DNA from: Malassezia japonica | Lineage: Eukaryota > Basidiomycota > Malasseziomycetes > Malasseziales > Malasseziaceae | Assembly: GCF_029542785.1 (NCBI RefSeq) | Contig: NC_083376.1 | Location: 434,001 to 498,000 of the forward strand | DNA length: 64,000 bases | Direction of reading: 5' to 3' | In this document: positions 1 to 8,292 of the stretch, piece after piece | Numbering within the stretch: the stretch's first letter is position 1 | How the letters are laid out: each line of letters starts with the position of its first letter | The notes under the pieces: generated by a model | What the model saw: the letters and a program-made list of their open reading frames with translations, nothing else | What the model was told of the DNA's origin: nothing | The model's database searches: none | Program-made: the position numbers and the translations under genes

Positions 1-780
1 GCCCTGCGGCGTGATGCGGCGCACGGTCTCGTTGCCTTGTGCGTCGCGCTTGGTGATGACCGTCTCGCGCTGGCCATTGACAATGGTCGTCTTGCGGCTC
101 TCGCTGGCAAAGTTGCCCTGTGAGCCGCCCAACGTAGAAAAGTTGCTCGTACTCGAAAACGTCGACATGCCACGGCCGGCATGGCTCGTATGCATCGGCG
201 GAAAGCCGCCCATCATCGAAAAGGGGCTCGTACCAGCGCCAAACGGACTCGCGCCGGTGTGGAAGTCTGCGAAGGGATCACTTGCGCTGCGTGCTGCGCT
301 GCCGCGCATCTGCGCAAAAGGGTCGTCGAAGCTCGCCGACGCGTCGGCCGCCTCCATCTCGTGAAAGTCGCGCGCAAACATCGAGTTGAAGAGCTCAAAG
401 GGGTCGAAAGCACCACGCGCGAAGCCCTCGGGGCCGTACCGCCCTTGCTGGGCACGCCGCGCCGAGTCGAAGCTGCTCTCCCACACGAACGAGTGGCCGT
501 TGGGCGACGTCGACGAGTGGTTCATATCAAAGGCATCTGCAGGCATGCTACCATCCAGCAGAGGGTACTCGAACCGGTCGTATTCCCAGCGGCGGCGGTC
601 GTCGCCGAGCACCTCGTACGCCTCGGCGACCATCTTGAACTTGGCGGTCGCCTGCTCTTTTTCCCCCGTCGGCGCACGGTCGGGGTGCGACCGGAGCGCC
701 TGCTTCCGGTACGCCGATCGGATTTCAGCCGCAGAGGCCGTTGGCTCCAGCTCGAGGATCGCGTACCAGTTCGTGACCAT
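1..780 (-). CDS. J-domain (DnaJ/HSP40) protein, 3' end cut by window edge
   Basis: The frame is open from an ATG at 778-780 to the left edge, giving at least 260 residues without a stop. The N-terminus is a J domain (about residues 1-68) with the HPD triad at residues 32-34, so the protein should stimulate an Hsp70 ATPase. It is followed by a Phe/Gly/Ser/Met-rich stretch, as in DNAJB6-type class B co-chaperones. No zinc-finger cysteines are visible. It is transcribed divergently from the Ssr4-like gene across 95 bp. The C-terminus and the client-binding part lie outside the window, so the subfamily is uncertain. Confidence 0.88.
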   Translation of the reverse strand, partial: MVTNWYAILELEPTASAAEIRSAYRKQALRSHPDRAPTGEKEQATAKFKMVAEAYEVLGDDRRRWEYDRFEYPLLDGSMPADAFDMNHSSTSPNGHSFVWESSFDSARRAQQGRYGPEGFARGAFDPFELFNSMFARDFHEMEAADASASFDDPFAQMRGSAARSASDPFADFHTGASPFGAGTSPFSMMGGFPPMHTSHAGRGMSTFSSTSNFSTLGGSQGNFASESRKTTIVNGQRETVITKRDAQGNETVRRITPQG

Positions 781-875
781 CGCTTGGCTGGTGGCAATCA
801 GGAACGGTGTTGTCGCGCAACGTGCCGATCAGCACGTGGCGCCACGTGCCACTCCATCGCGTCGCTTCTACCGCG
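781..875. promoter_or_regulatory. Divergent promoter DnaJ / Ssr4-like with two CACGTG boxes
   Basis: This 95-bp gap separates two start codons. It contains CACGTG at 833-838 and 843-848, forming a near-perfect tandem pair. The same hexamer recurs in many gaps of this window (see findings). Function as a bHLH-type (Cbf1-like) site is inferred. Confidence 0.45.
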
Positions 876-1655
876 ATGCGCACGGCCGAGCCAGGGATGC
901 ATGTGCCGTCGACGCGGGGGCGCAAGCGGAAGAATCCGCTCCAGCCCTCGGCCTGGGACCCAGCCAGTGCCGCGAGGTCCAATATGCCGCGCGCATCGGG
1001 CATGCCGGGGCAGCAGACGCCGATCGTGAAGCGGCCCTACTACAACCTCGTGTTTGGCACCGAGCAGGACGAGGACGTGGCCGACTCGCTCGTCGGTACG
1101 TTGACCGACTCACAACAGACACGCTCGACGTAATCACACCGCGCGACCTCGCTGCGGCGCGGTATGCACAGAACCACGAGCTACTGGAAAAGGTGTTTGG
1201 TCCGCACCGCATGGGTACGTCGCGCCCCCCGTCCCCTCGCCACTAACGCAGATGCGATGCAGCCGCCTACGTCGCCGTATGCACACACCAGCAAGAAGCA
1301 GCTCGAAGACCAGCTTGCGCCGATCGATGCAGAGATCGCGGCTATGCAAGAAGCACACAAGGAACGTCTCGCTGCGCTCCAGGCCGAATCACGGCCGGAC
1401 GACGAAGAGGGGGGAGAGGCGTGGGAGCAGGCGCCGAGCCAGGGAAAGATCCTCGGTATCGGCCACATCCGCACACCGCCTTCGCCCGAGATCGCCGCGC
1501 AGCTTGCCGCACGCCGTGAGGCGGCGCCGCCCGCCGAGCCCGACGCGACGACCACGGCGTCCATTGCGCAGATAAACGAGGCACACGGCGTCGAGGCGCC
1601 GGCCGAGCCGGCACCTCCTGCAGCTCCGCAAGAGGCCACCGAGGGCGAGTCGTAG
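876..1655 (+). CDS. Ssr4-like SWI/SNF-RSC subunit, short form
   Basis: Predicted exons are 876-1095, 1119-1214 and 1252-1655, giving 239 aa; introns of 23 and 37 nt restore the frame. The middle contains a TPRDLAAARYAQNHE block that resembles the C-terminal conserved region of fungal Ssr4, a chromatin-remodelling subunit. The rest is Pro/Glu/Ala-rich and low in complexity. The N-terminal Ssr4 domain expected in fission yeast is not encoded upstream, where the DnaJ gene begins only 95 bp away. The next in-frame ATG is at 897. The family assignment rests on one short motif, and an unrelated protein is possible. The stop (TAG 1653-1655) is one base from the stop of the convergent TBC gene. Confidence 0.5.
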
Positions 1656-1656
1656 T

Positions 1657-2916
1657 CTAAGGAGCCTTATCGTCGTCTAGGGAAAGCATCGCACGCCGGC
1701 GCTGGGTATCTTTGTCGCGCTGCTCGCTGCGCAGGCGGTCCTCGGCGCGTGGACTCCACGCAGGGGCGCTGGCCTCGCGCCGCTGAAAGGCGGCGAGGTG
1801 CGCGAGGCGCGCCGCGCCGCTCTCGGTCAGCTCGTACAGGCGGTCGCGCGCTTTTGCTGCGACGCTCGCCTCGGGCAGCGGCTCGGTCCGGTTTTCGCTC
1901 GCGATCGACGCGCCGGTCGCCGGCGTCGGTGCGGCGTGCATCGCCTCGGCCTGGTCGACGAGGCGCGCGGACGAGGTGTGCGCCTCGGCATAGTGCATCA
2001 ACGCCTGCATTGCCACGCCATAGTCCGCAGATAAGAGCACGTCGCGCTGCCGCAGGACCATGGCTACCGACACGTACTGCACCAGCTCCAGCGCAGGATC
2101 GGCGTACAGCAGCGCGTCCCATAACCGCAAAATCTCGTCCGCGGAAAACTCGTGCAGGTAGAGCAGGCGGTGCCAGCGCAGGAGGATCGGCTGCCAGTCG
2201 AGCTGCAGCGTCGCGAGGTGCTGCGCGAGCGCTGGGTCGACGCGGTGCAGCAGCGCCTTGAGCAGCGCCGGTGTCCCGGTGCGCTCTGCGCCAAAGTACG
2301 GGCGCAGGCGGTGCAGCAGGCTGCTCACGAGAAAAAAAGTATCGGCCTCGACCTCGTCGGGGGCGAGCAGGAGCTGCACGTCGTCTTGGCTCAGCGACGT
2401 GGGCAGCTGGTTGCCCGCACGCGCCTCGGCGACGGCTGGCGGATAGGTCCCGGCGGAGCGCGCGTCGCGCTGTGCGCGCTGTGCGTCGTCCGCGCGCACC
2501 TTCCACAGAAATGCCGCAAGCTCGTGCATCCCTTGGCGGTAGCCGAGGTCCGCGTGCACGCACGCCCACACGTACAGGAGCTGCGCGAGGGCGCGGCGCG
2601 GCGCGTCGTCCATCTCGAGGCGCTGCACGTCGAGCTCGATCTGCTCCTGGTTCTGCCGCGCAGCATGCTGCTCCTGCCACACGTTTTTCGCGCCGCTCTG
2701 CAAAGGATCCAGCGGCTCATTCGGCACAGGCGCCTCGAGACGCTTGCGGAACGTCGCGCATAGATGGCGGTACGCACGTCGCTGCGCCGCCGCTTGGGCG
2801 CTCCATGTGCTCGGCGTATGGCTCGGAAGGTCGCCCCAGTATACCCTCCAGCGCAGCGAGCAAAAGGCCGGCGTCGGTGCCGCGTCTGCACCCTGCGCCA
2901 TCGCACACGGCTGCAT
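1657..2916 (-). CDS. TBC-domain Rab GTPase-activating protein
   Basis: A single exon encodes 419 aa from the ATG at 2914-2916; an in-frame ATG at 2899-2901 is also possible. An ATG at 2998-3000 is unlikely because it lies inside the divergent MPP6 gene. The first residues (LRWRVYWGDLP) resemble the start of TBC1D5-like domains. The LGYRQGMHE block is the TBC motif B around the glutamine finger, and the DEILRLWDALLY segment matches the C-terminal half. The C-terminal 100 residues are charged and variable. The protein should promote GTP hydrolysis by a Rab in endosomal traffic; which Rab cannot be told. Confidence 0.82.
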   Translation of the reverse strand: MQPCAMAQGADAAPTPAFCSLRWRVYWGDLPSHTPSTWSAQAAAQRRAYRHLCATFRKRLEAPVPNEPLDPLQSGAKNVWQEQHAARQNQEQIELDVQRLEMDDAPRRALAQLLYVWACVHADLGYRQGMHELAAFLWKVRADDAQRAQRDARSAGTYPPAVAEARAGNQLPTSLSQDDVQLLLAPDEVEADTFFLVSSLLHRLRPYFGAERTGTPALLKALLHRVDPALAQHLATLQLDWQPILLRWHRLLYLHEFSADEILRLWDALLYADPALELVQYVSVAMVLRQRDVLLSADYGVAMQALMHYAEAHTSSARLVDQAEAMHAAPTPATGASIASENRTEPLPEASVAAKARDRLYELTESGAARLAHLAAFQRREASAPAWSPRAEDRLRSEQRDKDTQRRRAMLSLDDDKAP

Positions 2917-2993
2917 CACGGCCGCGCTCCCAGGCACACCGTGGCGATTGGCTGTTTTTTTCGCCCTCCATCCGGTGGAGGATTGCCCCGGGC

Positions 2994-3536
2994 ATGTCAA
3001 AGCAGCTCTCGAGCCGTGTGCAGGGCCTCAAGTTTATGCAGCGCGGCCCTGTGCGCCCGGCGAGCGAGCCAGAGTCCTCGCCGGGGCCCAGAACACCCGC
3101 CGCAACACCCACAAAAGACGCCGCGCCGAGCGAGCCGGCGGCGCAGGAGCAGTGGGTCGTCCCATCGCACGCGCGCGTGGCGCGCCCCCGGCCTGCCGCT
3201 GCGCCGTCGACGCACTGGGACACCTGGCTCTCGTCGGCGCTCGACGAGTCTGCCGATACCAAGCCCACGTCGCGGCGCCAGGTGTTTGGGCAGTGGAGCA
3301 AGCCGCGGCGCCACGCCGAGTCCGAGGACGAGTTTGAGAGCGACGACGAGTACGCCTCGGCGCCATCGTCGCCCGAAGGCGGCTTCCGCAAGCCGCCCAG
3401 TGCGAATACCCCCCGCGCGAAGCGTGGCGCGCCGAGCCACGGCGAGCGCCAGCGCAAGCTTGCGGCCGTCGCATCGAGCCAGGACAGCGTGCGGAAAAAG
3501 CCACAGAAAAAGGACGCCGTGCGGCGGCTACGGTAG
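2994..3536 (+). CDS. MPP6: M-phase phosphoprotein 6 / exosome cofactor
   Basis: A single exon of 180 aa starts at the ATG at 2994. The N-terminus (SKQLSSRVQGLKFMQR) is the signature of the MPP6/Mpp6 family, which binds the nuclear RNA exosome and helps recruit the Mtr4 helicase for rRNA and ncRNA processing. The rest is basic and disordered, with a Ser/Asp/Glu patch at about 110-125 and a Lys/Arg tail, as is usual in this family. The stop at 3534-3536 abuts the stop of convergent EXO5 with no base between (TAG followed by CTA). Confidence 0.85.
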   Translation: MSKQLSSRVQGLKFMQRGPVRPASEPESSPGPRTPAATPTKDAAPSEPAAQEQWVVPSHARVARPRPAAAPSTHWDTWLSSALDESADTKPTSRRQVFGQWSKPRRHAESEDEFESDDEYASAPSSPEGGFRKPPSANTPRAKRGAPSHGERQRKLAAVASSQDSVRKKPQKKDAVRRLR

Positions 3537-4883
3537 CTACCACTGTAGATCCACGAGGTGATCGAGCGAAAACTCGCTCCAGAGCGCCTCGTCGTCGCTC
3601 GAGGCGAACGCCACCGGCAAAGGCAGCGCCGCCGGGCGTACGCGCTCGAGCGCCGCGCTTGCTTGCGCCGCGCGCCATTCGCATCCCTCGCGCCACGCAC
3701 AGCTGTCGCAGCGGCGCGTGCTCTGCACGTCGACGCCTTCTGGCCGGCGCACGCCTCGCAGGAGCGTAAAGAGGTGGTAGAGGTAGGTCTGCAGCACGTC
3801 GGGCGCATCCGCAAACGCCTCGACGCCGAGCGGCTTGGCGTTGCCGCGGCACACATAGACCAGCTCGAGCTTTTCGCCGATCGGCATGGGGGTATCTTGG
3901 AGGAGGAGGAGGAGCGCCTCGCGCGCGAGGTCGACGGCGGTGCGCAGCGATAGGCCGTCGACCTGTGCGACGTGCCACGGCGTGGCTGTCGTCGCAATCA
4001 TCTCGGCGACGTCCTGGAGGAACGCGTCCGAAAGCCGCGCGTCGAGATCGATGCGCAGCGTCTCGGCGACAGCCGCAAATGCGACTGGCTCGGCGTGCGG
4101 ATCGCGCCCCGGCATCTCGGTGCCAGTGATGCCCGTGTACAGCCCGTCGATCAGGCGCTTGTACAGCATGCACTGGAGCCGCGCCTGCATCTGGTCGGCC
4201 TCGGACGGCAGCCGCGCGCTATGGCGGGTTTTCGTATCCGACACGACCACGCCGCCTTTCTCGAAGCGCAGCTCGTCGACAATGCCACGCACCAGGCGCC
4301 CGTGCACAAAGCCGAGCACCGGCACTTCGCGTGCGCGGCCGCGGCGTGCGGCGCAGAGACTCGCGGCAAACTGGAGCACGTACAGCGCCCACTCGTCGGC
4401 CGGCGTCTCGAAGCGGAATGTGAGCTCGACCGGCTGCACCTCGCGCTCGAGTGCGTCGTGGATCTCGGTGCCCCGCGCGAGGACCTCTTCGCGTGCCTGG
4501 AGCTGCGCCCAGCTCGGCGTGAGCACGTTGCCGTCTGGTGTGGTGATCGACTGGGGCCGCTTCCACAGCGGCAGGTGCGACTGCGCGAGGATATTGTACA
4601 GGTACGCGTACTCGCACCACGACGGCGACACGAGGTCGGTCACGGACAGGGCCGTCTTGCGTGCGACATGCTCCGTGATCGACTCGGGTGGCGGCGGCGG
4701 CGTGCGGCGACGCGGCGTGCGCGCGCGCGCTTTCTTCGGCGCGCACTGCACCTCGGCAGCGTCTGTATGCCTCTTGCGCGCGACGCTCGGGTGCTGCTCG
4801 ACGAGCGTCGCCTGCCGCAGCGCCCCCCGCGCCACCGAGCGAGGGCGCGTGCGCATCGCCGAGAGCATCACTGCACGTGGCAT
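3537..4883 (-). CDS. EXO5: Exonuclease V, mitochondrial/nuclear ssDNA exonuclease
   Basis: A single exon encodes 448 aa. It has the Exo5/Dem1 layout: a first Cys in a WCEYAYLYNI block (about 90), a GTEIHDALE helix, GIVDEL, the DTKTR block of the PD-(D/E)XK nuclease core, LQCMLYKRL, and a C-terminal Cys cluster (CDSCAWREGC). Together these supply the four iron-sulfur ligands expected of the family. The enzyme degrades ssDNA in mitochondrial DNA maintenance (yeast) or crosslink repair (human EXO5). The basic Arg-rich N-terminus could be a targeting sequence. In-frame ATGs at 4866-4868 and 4854-4856 are alternative starts. The gap to divergent RVS167 is 41 bp. Confidence 0.88.
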   Translation of the reverse strand: MPRAVMLSAMRTRPRSVARGALRQATLVEQHPSVARKRHTDAAEVQCAPKKARARTPRRRTPPPPPESITEHVARKTALSVTDLVSPSWCEYAYLYNILAQSHLPLWKRPQSITTPDGNVLTPSWAQLQAREEVLARGTEIHDALEREVQPVELTFRFETPADEWALYVLQFAASLCAARRGRAREVPVLGFVHGRLVRGIVDELRFEKGGVVVSDTKTRHSARLPSEADQMQARLQCMLYKRLIDGLYTGITGTEMPGRDPHAEPVAFAAVAETLRIDLDARLSDAFLQDVAEMIATTATPWHVAQVDGLSLRTAVDLAREALLLLLQDTPMPIGEKLELVYVCRGNAKPLGVEAFADAPDVLQTYLYHLFTLLRGVRRPEGVDVQSTRRCDSCAWREGCEWRAAQASAALERVRPAALPLPVAFASSDDEALWSEFSLDHLVDLQW

Positions 4884-4924
4884 TGACTCAGCACGTCGTC
4901 GGCCCGTTCACTGTACCCCTCATC

Positions 4925-6168
4925 ATGAAAGGGTTTGCAAAGGTGATGAAGCGGACGCCGCACATTGTCACGTCCAAGGTCGGCTTGGCGGCGAAGTCGA
5001 CGGACGTGGAGTTTGACCATCTCAAGCGCAAGTTTGAGGCGATGGAGCGCCTGGCGCACCAGCTGACCAAGGAGGCGACGACGTATCTGGAGGCGGCCAA
5101 GAGTAGGTCGTGTTGCTAACGCAGAAATGCTCTCGTCGAGCCAGTTGTATGCGCAAGAGTTCAGTGCGCTCTTCCACCCCTTCGGCACTGAGTACGACCT
5201 GGAGCGCCGCCACCCCGAGGCGGTGCAGACGCTGGTCAACCTGACCGGCTACGTGACGTACGTCGACGACCTGCGCGAGGCGCTGCGCCCCGAGATGGAG
5301 CTGATTGCCTCGCGCGTCATTGCCCCTGCGCAGGAGCTCGAGGTGATGATGAAAGGCGTGTCGAAGGCGATCACGAAGCGCGACCATAAGCTGATCGACT
5401 TTGATCGGCACAACAACTCGTACACCAAGCTCAAGGACAAGCAGAACCGCTCCGCGAAGGACGACCAGGCGATGTTCAAGCTCGAGCACGACTGCGAGGC
5501 GGCGGCCGCCGACTACGAGCACCACAACAACCTGCTCAAGAGCGAGCTGCCCCGGTTCCTCGACATGGCGACGCGGCTCGTTACGCCGCTTTTTTACTCG
5601 TTCTACTACATGCAGCTCAACATCTTTTACACCTCGATGGAGCGCCTGCAGACGTACGCGCAAGGCAAGTTTGATCTCTCGGAGAACAACCTCATTGCGC
5701 ACGAGCACAAGTACGCGCTGAGCCTCCAAAACGTCGTCACGCAGCTCGAGGGGCTCTCGATCCAGAAGCCGACGCCCCCTTCGGCGCGCATCCTGCAGAT
5801 GGCCAAGTCGGGCCAGTCGCTCAGCTCGCTGCCCCCGATGAAGAGCGCCGCGGGCTACCCCACCGAGCCGCTCTCCTCGTCCAAGCCCGCCCCGGCCGCG
5901 GTGGGGGCGGCGCCTGCGCCTGCGCCCCCGCCCGCGTACCCCGGCGGCGCGGCGCCGGCGGAAAAGGCGGCCGACTACGTCGTGGCACTGTACGACTACA
6001 CGGCGACCGCCGCGGGCGACCTCACGTTCAAGACGGGCGACCGGATCGAGGTTGTGGAGCGCACCGCGTCCACCGAGGACTGGTGGACCGGCCGGCTGAA
6101 TGGTATGCAAGGCGTGTTCCCAGGGTACGTTGATCTACTTACGCAGCAACTATGTGCGCAACGCCTAG
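4925..6168 (+). CDS. RVS167: BAR-SH3 amphiphysin/endophilin-type protein (RVS167/hob1 family)
   Basis: Exons are 4925-5102, 5125-6124 and 6147-6168 (399 aa); both introns are 22 nt and are required for the frame. The start (MKGFAKVMKRTPHIVTSK) matches the Rvs167/hob1 N-terminal amphipathic region. A BAR domain fills about residues 1-240, a Pro/Ala linker follows, and an SH3 domain (VALYDYTA ... DWWTGR ... VFPGNYV) ends the protein. The last exon is only 22 nt and encodes the end of the SH3 domain. The family scaffolds endocytic vesicle scission and actin patches. The stop TAG (6166-6168) shares two bases with the stop of convergent GCD2. Confidence 0.92.
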
Positions 6169-7553
6169 ATGCCAAAGAGCACACTCTTGTAGTCCCGTAG
6201 AATCACACCGACACTCTCCGTACCGCTGAGGCCGACCTCGCTGGCGATCGCGGAAATGTACCGCGGCGGCGTCACGTCGTACATCAGCTGCACGACCTTG
6301 AGCCTTGACTGCGCGCTGCACTCGCTCGGCGTGAGCAGCTTGCTCTGCGTTTTGCACTCCTTGTCCTCGTGGGAGAGGAGGTCGGAGCAGTTTCCCGCCT
6401 CGTTCACCACAAAGCTGTCGAGCTGGATGCGGTCGCTGAACTTGTACGTCTCGCAGCAGATGATCACGGGGATATGGTAGCCGTGCGCCATCATGGCGAC
6501 CATCGCCGTGCCGGCGCGCGCGTACGGCGCGCCGTTCGACAGGAGCGACGCGGTGCCGAGCAGCACGAGCGAGGCACGGGGGAGGAGCGTCGAGAGCGAC
6601 GAGAGCACGCCGTACGTCGTGGGGATGCCGGCCTCGAGCAGGCGCTCGGCCAGCTGCCGCCCTTCAAAGAGGGGGCGCGAGTCGATCACCACCACCTCGA
6701 ACTTGGTGCCTTGGTGGTGGGCCTGGAGGAGCGTGCCTTCAATCACGCTCGAGTGCGCATAGGTCAGCACGACGTCCCCGTCATGGATCTTGCCGGCGGC
6801 GTGCGACTGGATGACCTTGGCCGCATAGATGATACGGTCGCGGATAAAGTGATCGATGCGCTCGAGCAGGTGCGCTTTCGCCTCGTCCTCGCGCAGATTC
6901 GCGTCCACGACACTGATCTCGTACTTGAGGAAACGCACCGCGTGGCCCGTGCTGGTATTCATCGGACGCGACTCGACAATGTGGCCGACCTGCTGCGAGA
7001 CACGCGTCAGCAGATCGCGGTTCAGCACGGCGCCGCGCGGCGTGCGGTAGTCGGCAATCACCTCGCCCAGCGCACGGAGCACGGCAATCGCACGCTTGTT
7101 TGCGCCACGCACCGCAAACGTAGAGAGCTGGTGGCACAGCGAAAGCACCGCAGGGTGGATCGCAGATCGCGCACTCGCCGTGCTCCAGCTCGAGGCGTTC
7201 AGCCGAGCACTCCGCGGAAGCGTCACGTTGCCAAAGAGCGACGCATCGCCGAGCACACCGACGTTCGACAGGTCCTCGTCGAGCGACGCCTGGGCGGGCG
7301 CAGGCGCATTCGCGGCCTTGGCAGGCGCATCGCCCTGCTTGCCTTTGGGCGGCGCCGCTTTCCGCTCGGCGCCTTTAGGGGGGGCGCTGGGCGCCGGGGG
7401 CTTGTCGCCGTCCTGCTGCGCGCGCGCGGCCGCACGGCGCTCGCGCTTGAGTTCTTTCGCGGCTTTCTTATCCTTGCCCGCTTGGGCTTTTTCAGGCCCC
7501 GCGTCGGGCTTCGGCTCGGCGCGCGGCGGCGGCGGCGGCGTCGCGTCCGCCAT
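6165..7553 (-). CDS. GCD2: Translation initiation factor eIF2B subunit delta
   Basis: A single exon of 462 aa starts at the ATG at 7551-7553; a longer frame to 7637 exists but would extend into the promoter. The N-terminus is a Lys/Ala/Pro-rich low-complexity tail, usual for eIF2B-delta. The C-terminal two thirds is the eIF2B regulatory alpha/beta/delta fold (HSSVIEGTLLQAH, VVVIDSRPLFEGR, SNGAPYARAGTAMVA, CETYKFSDR). The complex is the guanine-nucleotide exchange factor for eIF2 and is the target of eIF2-alpha kinases. The stop codon lies in a CTAG palindrome shared with RVS167. Confidence 0.93.
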   Translation of the reverse strand: MADATPPPPPRAEPKPDAGPEKAQAGKDKKAAKELKRERRAAARAQQDGDKPPAPSAPPKGAERKAAPPKGKQGDAPAKAANAPAPAQASLDEDLSNVGVLGDASLFGNVTLPRSARLNASSWSTASARSAIHPAVLSLCHQLSTFAVRGANKRAIAVLRALGEVIADYRTPRGAVLNRDLLTRVSQQVGHIVESRPMNTSTGHAVRFLKYEISVVDANLREDEAKAHLLERIDHFIRDRIIYAAKVIQSHAAGKIHDGDVVLTYAHSSVIEGTLLQAHHQGTKFEVVVIDSRPLFEGRQLAERLLEAGIPTTYGVLSSLSTLLPRASLVLLGTASLLSNGAPYARAGTAMVAMMAHGYHIPVIICCETYKFSDRIQLDSFVVNEAGNCSDLLSHEDKECKTQSKLLTPSECSAQSRLKVVQLMYDVTPPRYISAIASEVGLSGTESVGVILRDYKSVLFGI

Positions 7554-7881
7554 CGTAGTGGAGTGCAAAATGCGATGGCGAGGACCGCGGCGCGGACCCC
7601 GAAACGACCTGCGACAAAAAGGACTCGCACCCCACATGCCTATACCCTATAGCACAGTACAACACATTGCTCAACAAACTAGCTCACTATACAACTGTAG
7701 CGTCCTGCCCTGCCTACGGCATTCGCGTACGCCACGCATACGCCAGGCCTGTTACAGCACCAGCACGCGACGCACACGGCCGCAGCCTACGAGCTCAACG
7801 CATCTGTAAACAGAGGTTGATCTAGGACCCTACCAGGAATCGATTCGGCGTGAGGGAATTGCTTCCAGCCGGTCGGGCAGA
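7554..7881. promoter_or_regulatory. Intergenic region between divergent eIF2B-delta and LC8 genes
   Basis: This 328-bp region (397 bp if LC8 starts at 7951) is one of the longer divergent gaps here. It is somewhat less GC-rich than its neighbours. I see no ORF, tRNA or repeat. A CACGTG box lies at 7936-7941, between the two candidate LC8 start codons. Confidence 0.5.
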
Positions 7882-8292
7882 ATGGGGTCCTTGAAAAAGA
7901 ACGGCCTGCGCGCCGCCGCCCACAACCCTCCTTCCCACGTGACCGTCGCGATGGCCGCGCCGCAAGGGACCCACGCGGGGGACGTGCCCAAGGCGGTGGT
8001 GAAGAATGTCGATATGGACGCAGACATGCAGCAGGCGGTCGTCGAGATCGCCGCGGACGCGATCGTCAAGTTTGCACTCGAAAAGGACATGGCTGCGTTT
8101 GTCAAGCGCACGGTCGACGACCAGTACGGGCCGACCTGGCACGTCATTGTCGGCCGCAGCTTTGGCAGCTACGTGACGCACGGTACGTCGCATGGCTAAT
8201 ACAGAATCCAAGCACTTTATCTACTTTTGTACGCCGCGCGCGCGACTCACACAGACCTCGGGCCGATCGCGTTTCTGGTATGGCGCGCTTAG
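7882..8292 (+). CDS. Dynein light chain LC8
   Basis: Exons are 7882-8182, 8205-8228 and 8255-8292; introns of 22 and 26 nt. An in-frame ATG at 7951 gives a 97-aa protein close to usual LC8 length (85-90 aa); from 7882 it is 120 aa. The CACGTG between the two ATGs favours 7951. The family blocks are clear: IKNVDM-like KNVDMDADMQQ, PTWHVIVGRSFGSYVTHE, and KHFIYFYLGPIAFL across the last splice. LC8 is a homodimeric hub of dynein and many other complexes. The middle exon is only 24 nt. The stop TAG (8290-8292) overlaps by two bases the TAA of the convergent GAS2-domain gene. Confidence 0.92.

Noticed and set aside
6369..7652. 427-codon plus-strand frame opposite eIF2B-delta
   Set aside because: Shadow frame; the minus strand encodes a conserved factor.
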